Shown in pieces: positions 34,201-44,535 of a stretch of DNA of 64,000 nt. This DNA comes from Symbiodinium natans (Eukaryota; Sar; Dinophyceae; Suessiales; Symbiodiniaceae). The stretch is from assembly GCA_905221605.1 (NCBI GenBank), contig CAJNDS010000042.1, positions 43,501 to 107,500 of the forward strand. The letters are read 5' to 3'. The stretch's first letter is position 1. Every line of letters begins with the position of its first letter. Under the pieces are notes generated by a model. The model did no database searches, had not been told where the DNA came from, and saw only the letters and a program-made list of their open reading frames with translations. A program made the translations under genes and the position numbers.

Positions 34201-35210
34201 CAAAGATTATGCGTATGAACCGTATGAAGAGATGTCTCACATGTGTCCCGGCCATGGACACTGACCAATGGAGCGCAAAGAGTGTTCACGTGGCAAAATA
34301 TGCGTGGACACTGCAGGGAAGGCAGATGGTCCCACAGATGGTTTAGTGGGAGGGGAGGGGGCAGTATGTTGGAGCGCACTTGCAACTTCTGTTTGTTTCT
34401 GCGCTTGCTTTCCAAACCCTCTAGCCTGCGCTCCTCAAGATACTGAATCTTCGAGTGACAGCACGGAGCAATGAGGATGGCATCCACCGAGGTGGATGCC
34501 AAGGTCTGGAGCAGCGCATCGGTCGCAGCACCACATAGATGCTTGGCTACGACACAGACACGCCCAGAGTGCCCAGATCTCAGGCTTTGGATCTTCTCAA
34601 GCACCCGCGAAGAATCACGCACATCCAGCACGACCCGCTCGGTGTCGACACGGTCGAAGCCACCGATGCCGGCATTGATCTCAAGGGTTGTCAAAGTACA
34701 GCCAGGCATGAGCTCCTGAAGTACCTGATGTCACATAAAGAAAAGAAGACACAACAAAGGCAGCAAACACTATAAAGCCACTAATGCTTGCAGATGCGAA
34801 GTCGAAGGAGCCGAGTGGCCCGACCAAGGAGGCCTTTCCCAGCACCCACTTCCACGATGTGTGCAAAGGGCCCACGTGCCAAGACCTGTCGGCAAAGACT
34901 CTCCACCTGCTGGCCATGTCTGCCCAAATAAAGATCGCAAAGGTCGATGCAGTCTGGGTGTTCTCTGAGAAGCTGAAACACGACCGAGGCTACGCGGGTG
35001 TCGGGGCCATCTGCAACCTGGCAAAGGCAACTTCCTGGTCATGTCATGAAACCCCCTTGCAACGACTCCAGCATCTGCCACTTTCTCTATCATCCATCTG
35101 TGTGCTTTGGTTCATGCTTTTGCGTGCCTTTGCTGGCGGCAGCTGCTTGACGCTATCATGCAACTTGGCAAGCAGATCCGGCCAGGAATGGTGACCACAG
35201 GGGTTGCAGT
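31226..35210 (-). CDS. TRM13-like tRNA 2'-O-methyltransferase
   Basis: TRM13 enzymes use S-adenosylmethionine to methylate the 2'-OH of tRNA position 4. The exon at about 34792-35017 follows TTGCCAG|G and has the SAM-binding motif HIVEVGAGKGLLGRATRL. The exon at about 34380-34724 follows ACATCAG|G, contains LEINAGIGGFDRV, and has the family signatures VVAKHLCGAATDALL and LIAPCCHSKIQYLEE, ending at a GT donor. After a 2.4-kb intron, an exon near 31850-31990 reads EEYSNPSYLRERSFSASEWP. The last exon (31226-31729) gives GREVRQLLEAGRANILEKLG and ALTTSENMVIVAQKP, matching the family's C-terminal end. It then continues for about 100 extra residues to a stop. The phase of the first junction is not resolved. 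An exon near 35105-35210 (HSWPDLLAKLHDSVKQLPPA) may be the N terminus, or the last exon of the MORN gene upstream. Confidence 0.8.
32521..32816. repeat. Direct duplication, offset about 195 bp
   Basis: About 70 bases beginning TGAGCTCTGAACACTC at 32523 recur at about 32717 with two changes. A second shared block (CAACAGCAGAATGG at 32626 and 32794) follows each copy. The block sits inside the inverted-repeat element. Confidence 0.85.
33135..33404. repeat. 74-bp tandem repeat, four units
   Basis: Units start near 33135, 33208, 33282 and 33356 with TGAAAAC. Each holds an imperfect palindrome of the type ACTTGCGCTTACGCG...GCACAAGT. Two further copies of a related GC-rich palindrome lie upstream at about 32967-33002 and 33064-33100. 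Confidence 0.9.
33804..33921. repeat. 41-bp tandem repeat, three units
   Basis: Three units start at 33804, 33845 and 33886 with GGAATTCGCGCGAA. They lie outside the inverted-repeat element but in the same TRM13 intron. Confidence 0.9.
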
Positions 35211-35363
35211 TCGAGTCCGCGTGACATGCAGCGGAGGCATACCCAGACTCCATGGAACAGCTACGCACATGCAAAGCAGCGGAGCGGATCCTTCCTGCGG
35301 GGATTGAATTGAACACGACTGGCTGCAACAGGAATTTATGTGAAGTGCTTTGGGGTATAGGGT

Positions 35364-36700
35364 TTAGGGTTTCGGGCTTAGGATGGCTGAAGATTCCTGC
35401 TGTGCATAGCCAACAAGCTTTGCATAGCCAGCCTTGGGCAGGTCGCTTACCCATTCTCCGACGAAGACCTTCCCGCTCTCGGCATAAAAGTAGGAGCCGC
35501 TACCTTCTCTCATGTCCTGGCAGGAGGCCACTCTGCCCGGCTCTGCCCTGCAACTGTACACAATAAAGTGACGTTCAACTGAAGAGCGCACGTTGAGCCA
35601 AAAGCCCTCGTAGCAGTCACCATTCGCCTGGCAACATCCGCACATGGTCCAACGGTGGGAACTCCGGTCCAGTTATCGTCCGATGTTTATGTCTGGCTCC
35701 CTTACGGCCCCCTCAGAGGCTACTGGGCTACAGTTCACCCGCAGCCTTCGTCAAGGTCCCCTGCCCAGATCGAAGGCCATTGCTCCACTCGCCTATGTAC
35801 AGATCGCCTGAGAAGAGTCTGCAAGGCAATGATGGCCGTGGAGCTGCACGCAGTGCCGCAGTGAGGGGAGGACCGTTGCTATATCGCAGCAATCCCTGGC
35901 CATTCATCTTGCCCTGCACAGGTCTTGCTCACAATGTGAGCCTTGACGCAGGGCACACCACTGCCTGGGTCCAGTCTCCCTGGAAGAACTGCCCGTCTTT
36001 GAAGAAGCACGTGCCACGACCTACGCACAGTCAGTGGCTCTAAGCAACCTGCATGAAGCATCACGAAGCTGACACAATGCCTAACTGAGCCAGCTGAGCC
36101 AAAGGCCATGTCGTTTGTCGTTCTTCCAGCCGCCGACATAAAGCTTGCGAAGCTTTTTCGCCTCCGTGTCCCAAGCACCCAATCACTGCAACCAGCAGGT
36201 CCAACGAGGATCAGCCTTGCCAAACGGCACCCAGAGCGTCCCCTCGCCATTCCTGCTAGCGGACAATGCACTTCACACTGGTTCTGGTGGTGGGTTCTGT
36301 CTCGGGCTCAAGCCGCATGCCGTTCGCCCATTGGCCCTCGTACTTCTGGCCGTTCGGGAAAACCTGTAGCCGATTGTCTACATTTAGGTCGCGTGCAGCC
36401 CCCTCCATCTCACAAGCACTGACTCATGTGTACAGGTTGGCAGCCTGCACGCCATAGCCGTTTTTCTGGTTGTCTTAGCTCTTGCAAGGTGCCATCATGA
36501 GTCTGCAGCATCTGGAGTTCAGCGTGTCCAAAAAACTCACACTGTCCCAACATGCCGGCCGAGCAGCTATCCCACTCGCCCTGGTAACTAGCTCCTTTTT
36601 CTACCTCCCCAGTCTTGGAACCATCCTGCGACAAGGTGCACCGAAAGCTTCGCAAGAAGATCAGATCTCCATGTCAACAGCTGCTCTCGCACCCTCCCAG
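35364..36700 (-). CDS. MORN-repeat protein (about one repeat per exon)
   Basis: MORN repeats are short beta-hairpins found in membrane-junction, ciliary and budding-scaffold proteins of protists. At least seven are visible, in shifting frames that require splicing: ASYQGEWDSC (about 36580), VFPNGQKYEGQWANGMRL (about 36340), GEGTLWVPFGKADP (about 36220), KLYVGGWKNDKRHGL (about 36130), GRGTCFFKDGQFFQGDW (about 35990), MNGQGLLRY (about 35900), LYIGEWSNGLRSGQGTL (about 35770) and YAESGKVFVGEWVSDLPK (about 35460). The stretch 36610-36690 (FLRSFRCTLSQDGSKTG) leads into the first. No kinase or lipid-binding domain was seen beside the repeats. The N-terminal exon is not identified and the last exon may be the segment near 35105-35210. 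Confidence 0.85.
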
Positions 36701-36837
36701 TCCTCTGCGATGATGTGTTTACCTACCTGCAGCATGCCCAGCATGGTCAGCATGCCAACCTAACAAGCCTCCTCTTGCATACTTTCCGTTATACTAAGTT
36801 GTAAATATTAAAGGCTATAATTCGTATGTATATATGA

Positions 36838-36953
36838 ATATATATATATATGTATAGATATAGATATAGATATATATAGATAGATATAGATATATATAGA
36901 TATATATATAGATATATATAGATATATATAGATATATATATATATATATATAT
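36838..36953. repeat. (TATAGA)n/(TA)n microsatellite
   Basis: About 115 bases of TATAGATATA-type repeats. The isoleucine/tyrosine-rich open frames here are repeat artefacts. Confidence 0.95.
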
Positions 36954-36999
36954 TCTGCATCCGGCATTTTGCCGTTCCAAGACCCGTACCCAGTAGATG

Positions 37000-38270
37000 G
37001 TCCCTCGCTGACCGGTCCTGAGCACTGGCGGATTGCCCGAAAAGCGTGCAGCATAGGTGAACAGTGGGGGGTAGTCGCTTTCGGGGTGGTTCCTGAACAT
37101 TTTGGGGGGTTCCTATAACAAAGATCAAGGTATTGTATTTGTGATCGTTGCATTCATCTAGTTATTTTAATGTGTGTGTGTGTGTTTTTTTTTTACTTTT
37201 TCTGGGGTGGGGGTGGTGCATTCAGAGAACCCCGATTTAGTTTGGGAAATGGCCATTTGTGTACGCTGAGCGAGTGCATGGCGTTTGATCACAAAACCTC
37301 GCCCCAAAACAATCGTGCAAGTCCCTAATAGACCATGATAAACCCATAGAAACCCCAAAAAAATTTCTCAAGACGACCTTTAGATCAATCCCCACATGAG
37401 AACCGCAAAAGGAAGAAGTTCGAGAGATCTCAAGAGCAGCGCCGGGGCCCCGACTTCATGGCTTTTCGATCGTGCTTCCTGCAGCCCAGTCTTTGGGAGA
37501 CGCCAAAGGCGCGGGAGGGGGGGGGGGGGGGGGGTGGTTTGAGGTAAGAGAAATCTGTGTTCAAGTGAGGCCCCCGGCTTCCAAAGAACTTCTGGTCTGG
37601 GCCTGGAGAAGACGGGGAGAGATGTGCAGGGAGACCGATTGCCCTCCATCCTGGGCTTCCCGCGCTCTCATGGTCGCCATGCTCACCTGCCTCTCTTCGG
37701 CAGGCTCATAGGCCGGGCCCTGCTCGCAGCAGGATGATACCGAAGGAGGGTCGACATGGAATCACTATGGAGTCCACGCCATGGAGTCACACCATGACCT
37801 TGGAGGACGGCGCGATCGAGGGCGACATCGGGGAGCCTGGATCCGCCATCCTTGGCTTCAGGGTTTCGCAGCCCCTTGAAACGGCATTTTCTCATGAGCC
37901 TGACAGGGCCGTTGCCCCCCAAGCTCCCGGCTGCGCAGTCAGCAGCAAGGCGGCACAAGCACCCCCGGTCACCAGCCAACTACCATTAACGACCAGTCCC
38001 TAGATTGATTGACTGGAGCCGAGACCTCCCGACACACGATGGCACATGGAAGCTCGAGTCAGCTCAGTGTCGCTCTCCTACTTGGCCCTTTCGGAGAACC
38101 TCATGCTAAGCCTTATACTTCTACATGTCTCGGACCTTCATGAAACTGATGTGCAAAGCCAATTATTGAGCGCCTACACCTCACTTACCTCCTGTCATCC
38201 ACTTGGGTTTACAAAGGAGAGTGGGCCATGCAAGCAAGAGGGTGTAGGCGTCAAACGTTGGCAACAGCCA
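37000..38270. other. Spacer; G-run, weak coding signal
   Basis: Contains a G run (37518-37533) and a short GT run near 37170-37186. Frames of 89-98 codons on both strands overlap at 37683-38003; neither has a recognised motif. Confidence 0.4.
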
Positions 38271-38283
38271 ATGCCCCCGCTTT

Positions 38284-41200
38284 TCACACTTGCGGGCTGT
38301 CAGGCACTCCGATGCTGGACGGCGCAACTCCATTGGCATGCGGCTCCTCCAAGACCATGTACCTTGAATAACGCCTGGGCGCAGAGAAGTGAAGGATGTC
38401 GGAGCGCATCGTACAAGTACTATGCCAAAGCTGAATTGCCCGCCTTCTCAGGAGCAGGACATAGCAGCTGAGACAACAGAGAATGCAGCCCACAAAGGCC
38501 CCCATCGCGACAAAAGCGAGGATGTTCACCACCTTCCATCCATCACAGTCAGCAGAGTCAAACATTCAAACACCACATCGGATCAAGCAACTTGTGTAAC
38601 TTTCACTCAGAATCCTGCTACTAGTATAGCAAGTTTCATCCCCATCCCTCCCTCAGACTCCGCGGCAAAGCGCCAAGGAACCCCAGGACACGGGCGCCAG
38701 AAATCTGGTGGTTTCGGAATGCCCCCCCTGCAACCGCTGGGCGCCACGTAGCTCACGCGCTGGCCTGCGGCAATCCCACGCGTCTCGTCTGATGATTCGT
38801 GCTGTCATTCGAAGAGCCCTAACCAAGGTTCGGCCTTTCACAGAATCGCACTGGTGGGGCACCGTCATCTCCCAGTCACCTGCCACTGAAGGGCAAGACA
38901 CCGGCAAGACAGATCCTAGACAGGGCTTAGATGGGCTTAGTGTTGTCCAAGGGGAGTTGAAGTCAAGTGAAGGCCAAAGGCAGACGAGGCACCCTCTTGG
39001 CATTGTGGACATGCCAAAGGCGTCGACCACTCCAATGCCAGGTCCTCGCAGCCACCTAAGCACATGGCTGAATTGCCGGACTCCAATACCCATAATAAAG
39101 GAAAATATTCCTTAAATCATAATAGGTATCCTTCTATGGTTTAAGGAATATTCCTTAATTCAGGGGTATAGTGGAGTCTCTGGGCCTAACCCTTGGGCCG
39201 ATGCCTGGAGTCTGCGGCCGCATGGCGCTGAGAAGCTTCATGTCCAGGTTGTCGCGTCGTGCGTCTGGATCACCTTGGAACGGTGCTTTGATGAGCTTTT
39301 TGAGTGCTTTTTGCAACCCTATGCCGCCTAATTATACCATAGACCTCCCGGAACCCTAAACAGTGGAAATCCCTGAGCAGTATACCTATACACCTCGACA
39401 TCGCCAAATGAAGATACACGCCCTACGCCTCTAGCTGCTCCCAGGAGGCAACTTAGAAGTATGTGAAGCTCCCGCCGGGTCCGCTGTCCCATCTGGTCCA
39501 ATGGCTCACATTGACCAACAAAGTTCAGCCAAAGGCCCGGAGGCTTGCCCTCGTTTGGCTTTATCTCACGCAGGGTTTCGGCAAAGGGCCGCAAGGCGGA
39601 GGGCGACGAGACTGTCGCGTCGCACGCATCGCCCTCGCTGCTGGCTCTTGGAGGTAAGACTTCCCAAACGTACGCTGCCGCAGCTGCAAACTGCTGCGAA
39701 ACGCCCGGGAATTGCTTGGGCTCGAGTAAGCTCATGTAGTAGGTCCGGTCCTATAACAGGGGATGCCAAGCAAACATAGTCACAAGCAGGCTGTGAGAGG
39801 GCTCCTCCGGTCCTCCACCTCGATAGCTCTGAGACCATTCACTTGTGAGGAGTTCCAGGCGGTCAGGATGGACTGGGAGCTCCACTGCAGCCTGCCGGCA
39901 CCCCCCAGGGTGACCAGCGGCTTGCAGAAGCTGGCCCCTGCACAGGGACCCATGAATTCGCCCAACGAGAAGCAAGAAGAAGACAACAAGCGCATATGGC
40001 ATGCATAAGCGCACGTAAGCGCAATATGAGGCGAGAGCCTGGGTCGCTGAAGGTTCCAGGACCACAGGGAGTGCAGGTGGCAGAACCCCGACCCCGATTG
40101 CCGCTGCTCGCACGCCCAGCAGGGCATCGGCTGCAGCCTGCAGAATCTGGGCAGCAGCATACGGCTGCAGGATAATCATAATACATCATAGTACAGTCCT
40201 CCCCAGTCTTGCCGACTCTTCCCTGCTTTCATCGTTTCCGGGACCTTCTTGGACAGGCTCGCCGCCGTCCATGGCCGTGCTCCATCCCGGTGGGCAGGGA
40301 TGGCACCTTGGTTTCCGGATTTTCCCGGTTCAGATTCCTCCCATAGTCATGTTTGCAGGAGAACCGGCCCCTGAAACGGCTGAAACGGGTGCACGAGGCA
40401 CACCGTGGAGTTTACCAGGCCGCGGCCCGGGGGACATGTTTGGCATGGCCCTGCTTGGCTGGCGCCTTTCAAGGTACGGAGCTGGCCCAGCTATTACAGA
40501 GCTCGCATTCGATGAGGCACGTAGAGAAGAGCACGTGATGGGCACATGCAAATAGCGGCACCTACAACATTGGTCACGGAGACATTCAAGAGCCGGAGGC
40601 CACTTCCCTCCTGCTGCAGGCTGGTGTCTGCCGCCTGCTCCTGTACACGACACGGCGCATTCCCAGCATTTTCAGCTGCGGCCCCAGCCCTTAAGAGAAG
40701 TGTCCTCCAACTTTGGACCAGTGTAGCGCCACACCCAAGTCACCCAATGCCATCCGGGCTCCATGCCTGGGGGGACTCCGATGCAAAATGGAACACCACA
40801 GAATCTCGCAGAATGATAAGGAGGTCGAGCAATGCGGACTGGACTGGGCTTTATGTTGAGGGCACGAATTACCCACATACGCCCACGTGGAAGACGCACA
40901 TTTCTTACCCAAACCTGCGTTGCAGCCGAGGCTCGCAACGAAAAATGCAAGCGCCCGTCCAGGAGAACCTGAGCCGCCATCCCTGAATTGGTGGACTGGA
41001 TGGAAATCTAGGCTGTGTGTTGGAGGCACTGCCACATTCAAGCGGGCTTTTCGATTTCTTTTAAGGGACTAGAACAAGAACGTCGCCCCGGTTTGCATTC
41101 AGGCTCGGAGATGCTGTCTGACTTTTACACTTGAAGCGATTGACAGGTTCCCAGGCTGGCCCCAGCAGCTAGCAGCGTGCCACTTGCTAAAATTCTTGGG

Positions 41201-41650
41201 CGGGCGGGGCCGCGGATTGGCGCCGTACAGCTTGTTTTTCGCACCATGCGACAGGACAGCTGCAAGTTGGTTGAAGGGAAGGGCACGGTATTGTCGGCGA
41301 CGGACAAGTTTGCAGTCTACTTGCCCTATCCGCTCAACACAACGCCGAGACCTGAACCGGCAGAAGTCAGTTTCTGCCCAAGCCACCACTTCTGGCTGTT
41401 GAGGTTCATGATCGACATACAGAGCACCCGCTGCCGACCAGGCTCCAGCAGGCTTCTCCTCTAATGTAAACTTCATCCGCCCCGGATTGGCCAAGGAAAC
41501 CTCAGATCGCAGACATCCCAGCCCAAGAAAGTTGAGAGTCATGCTGACCAGCGTCTGAGTGCACAGTAAAAAACATGCCCACAACCCACGGGTCCACCAT
41601 GCCCCCACCCTCGCGCCAGCTTCCTCCGGTCTCCGCCCCTGCTCACCCAC
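38284..41650 (-). CDS. Membrane protein with GCC2/GCC3 cysteine module
   Basis: GCC2/GCC3 (ephrin-receptor-like) modules are small extracellular cysteine knots. The exon at about 40065-40147 follows TCTGCAG|G and reads CSRCPAGRASSGN and then ATCTPCGPGTFSDPG, ending at a GC donor. In frame with it, the exon at about 39830-39950 follows GTGCAG|G and gives GASFCKPLVTLGGAGRLQW. The exon at about 39665-39750 follows TTATAG|G and gives RTYYMSLLEPKQFPGVSQQF. A further exon near 39470-39620 contains LREIKPNEGKPPGLWLNFVG. A likely transmembrane helix, VVNILAFVAMGAFVGCILCC, sits near 38475-38550. At the 5' side, about 41340-41590 shows a hydrophobic stretch and FTLEEKPAGAWSAAGALYVD. This is probably a type I surface protein. 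It could be the 3' part of the 44.5-49.1 kb gene if the plus-strand candidate between them is not real. Confidence 0.6.
39078..39180. mobile_element. Foldback mini-element of about 100 bp
   Basis: The ends GGACTCCAATACCC (39078) and GGGTATAGTGGAGTC (to about 39178) are inverted copies, and the inner parts around AATATTCCTTAA are also inverted. The whole unit folds into an imperfect hairpin. It lies in an intron of the GCC2/GCC3 gene. The length and AT-rich core resemble a MITE. Confidence 0.6.
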
Positions 41651-41939
41651 GCTCCGGACCCTCGTATCTAGCTTTCATGGAGGCCCCGCGGCCCCCCTCT
41701 TCTCAAATATGCGTGCAGCACACGTCACGGAAAGCCATGGCAGACTCCACTCCTACACCCCAAGCCCCAGAACCATCCAGAACCATAGGCCCAAAACTGA
41801 AGCCGAGTCCTTGTCCTTAAGAAGGCCGCACGTGTTCCACACCTTCCTGGCCTCTGTACTCTCTTTGGTAAACTCCCCTTAACTCTATGTTCTCAGCTCC
41901 GGAAGGCTTCAAATACCAGAACCAACAGAACCAACCACA

Positions 41940-43500
41940 AGGGTTTTGCGCTTACTTAGGAGTTGGGGTGTGGAGATGCAAGCGCAAGAAGGTCTCAGCT
42001 TGGGCGAGCTGATTATCTCCATTCGGGCCAAGATGCATCCAGAGTCAACAGAGCTTGATCTGCCCTGGCTGAAAGCAGAGCCTTTCGAGGATTTTTGTGA
42101 AGTGCCCAGTTTGCTGTTTGGCAAAGGTTCGCATTCTTGGGCTGTGTGTGGGTTTGTGCCTCCGCTTCGGCGCCACCACCTCCAAGGAAGGCGGTTCCGA
42201 CCTCGACGGCGGAGCCATCCTGCGAGACAAAGCGTCCACGGAGCCACGGCAAGTCTGCAGAGGCTTCGTTCCAGCATGGACATTGCGAGCGGGCCACGGG
42301 TGCTAGCTGCCAGGAGTGTGACTGATCTTCGACGGAGGGTCGGCCTCGACGTCCACAACAGTTCAAGTGTCAAGATGTCTCAGGCCCTGCCAGGCTCCCC
42401 TTGGCATGCGGCCCCAGATCCAGGACGTAAAGTTCTCCGGGAACACCTCCCATCGGTTTACTTTCCTTGCGCTTCAGGGATGAAGGTCTCCGAAGTTGCT
42501 AAGACAGATGAAGCTGGAGTTGGCTAGAACATGCTAGAACGTCATGTTTCATCATACATGCAGGCAAAACACAAAACGGGCAGCGCAAACTTTGGCGCTG
42601 GACACGTTCGTGCAGGACGATTCACCTAAGCAACACCCACAGTGCAGGCTTGCGTGCGGCAAATCTGGGCCGTTGAGGTGCGGCAAGGAGACTTGACTTG
42701 GGGGGGGGCAGGGCTATATAAGTGGTTTTTGCGTGACAAGCGTTTGTGGCTTGCAAGTGAGTAAAAAGGCTGAGCCTCACTTCCACCTGGCCTGAGACCA
42801 TGTCTCGGACCTCTTAGGTATCGTAGAGTCGGTCTTCAGACCGCCTGCTGAGCCCCTGGAGAAGTCTGCTCACTTTCCCGTTCGATTGAAGATTGCAGCA
42901 GGCAGCAGTGCTTCAGCTGTCGCACAGTAGGAGTGTTTTCTGTTTTTGCTGTCGTGGCTTTGTTGTCGTCGTGGCCGGGGCGCGCCTAGTTTTGCAATTG
43001 GCTCTTGACTGTTGCTTCGAATGAAACGAATTAATGCAGGTATCAGTCCTGAAACAGTCTTCCTCTGTCGGTGCTGCGCGTTTCGGTGCTGCCAAGGGTT
43101 CAGCGTCCCAAACCGTCTGGAAAACATCTTGGCAGACTCAAGTTCGGTGCTTGAAACTACAATGCGAAGGTTTACAAGGGAATGACTTTAAGCCTGAATG
43201 CCCATGAGCAGCCCCCTGACGCTTGCTCCTTCAAGCCTCCTAAAAGGAGAGTCCGAGCCACGCAGGTGCCACCATTGGGCCTCCACCGAAATGGCTGACA
43301 GGGTGGGCACTGCCGAACCCTCAGCTGCACAGTGCTTTCAAGCTGCTTGCCGTGTCTTTAAAAAAAACTTTCGGCTCTTCACCGCGCCAATAGATCTGAC
43401 AAGCATCCTGTTGTTCGTCGTGATGCCAACCATTGCGTTGGCCGAAAGTGTCGTCTGGCAAGTCATGGGCTGCCGCCAGACCGCATGAACCATGGTTTTG
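41940..43500 (+). CDS. Candidate plus-strand gene, hypothetical
   Basis: This is the only plus-strand stretch with splice-consistent exons. Exon 41960-42119 follows TACTTAG|G, reads LSLGELIISIRAKMHPESTE and then EPFEDFCEVPSLLF, and ends at a GC donor. The segment near 42190-42325 reads SFQHGHCERATGASCQECD after AAG|G. Near 43195-43290 a basic stretch contains CSFKPPKRRVRATQVPP. Near 43290-43480 a segment contains FKKNFRLFTAPIDLTSILLF, a probable membrane helix. The last resembles the N-terminal membrane entry of ABC transporters, but this is only an impression. Minus-strand frames also exist here. Confidence 0.35.
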
Positions 43501-43785
43501 TTTCCTCGGATTCACAGTCACACAAGCAGCTGTTGACTAGCATTGCAACAATGCACACACACAGGCACATGCACTGATCAAGAACCCCTGCATAATCACG
43601 TAATTTCGAGTGTATAGCGGATGAGTGGCATGTAAGTCTCCCCACATGCTTGTGAATGTCTTTCGGCAAAAGTGTAGCAACAAGCAGGCGTTGCGATGCT
43701 TCCGATAGAACTATATATATATATATACATACATACCAATCTTGGTGCCACAAGGGGCCCGCAACCGATCTAGATGCCCCTGACA

Positions 43786-43786
<1 letters not shown>

Positions 43787-43819
<33 letters not shown>
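43787..43819. repeat. Long G homopolymer tract
   Basis: More than 30 consecutive G on the plus strand, followed closely by TTTTTAGGGTTTAG. A short TA run lies about 60 bases upstream (43713-43730). Confidence 0.95.
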
Positions 43820-43829
43820 CGTGGGGAAA

Positions 43830-44480
43830 AGGGGGTTTTTAGGGTTTAGCGTTCTTGCACCTCAGAGTTCATAGCGTCTCCTAGCTGACTCGGCAGGGCT
43901 TCTCTGCATATACAACAAGATGTGGTCAGATGTGGAGAAGATGCGCAAGCACTCTGCCTGCAGCGCCCAGGCTGGGTGTTGGGTCGATCACATTGTGCAA
44001 TGCGGTTTAGGGGCCTAAAAAGTCAACCACACGCAAAGATGTAATTCATAAGCTTTTGTCGTTGGACCCGCTGCCGCGAAAACCTGGCATTTCTTAATTC
44101 TGCATTTGGGTCGTGCGTACTTATATATGCGAAAGTTCGCAAACTTCGGGTTTTCTGTGAAAGGAAATCAACAGCCATGGTTATGCAGGCAATCCTGTTT
44201 TAGTTCCCGATTGTTTGCAATCATGTTCCTTCCCTAGGTTGTCTTAGAGTCTTTGCGATTTTTTGAACTATTGCGAGAATTCTTGAATGTTTGCACAAGG
44301 TTTGAGATCTTACGAAAGCTTTCGCATTTACTGTTGGGCAAGATTCGATTTTTGAGCTTTCGACGTTGCGCTGTTTTGCGAAAATGTGCGAATTCAGATC
44401 AGCCACATAACTGAGGCTGACCTGTACTGGCTGCAAGGCTTCGCTGCTGATCTGTGTCAGCCTATCCAGCTCAGCCCCAT
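43830..44480. other. No gene seen
   Basis: No splice-consistent exon was found. The stretch 44220-44400 is relatively AT-rich with repeated GCGA/TTGC words. It is probably intron. Confidence 0.4.
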
Positions 44481-44535
44481 GTACTATAAGCCCAGGTAGG
44501 CGCTGACATTTGCCCCCCTCGCACTCATGTGAAGT

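Noticed and set aside
36789-37153. Ile/Tyr-rich minus-strand frames
   Set aside because: They are produced by the TATAGA microsatellite.
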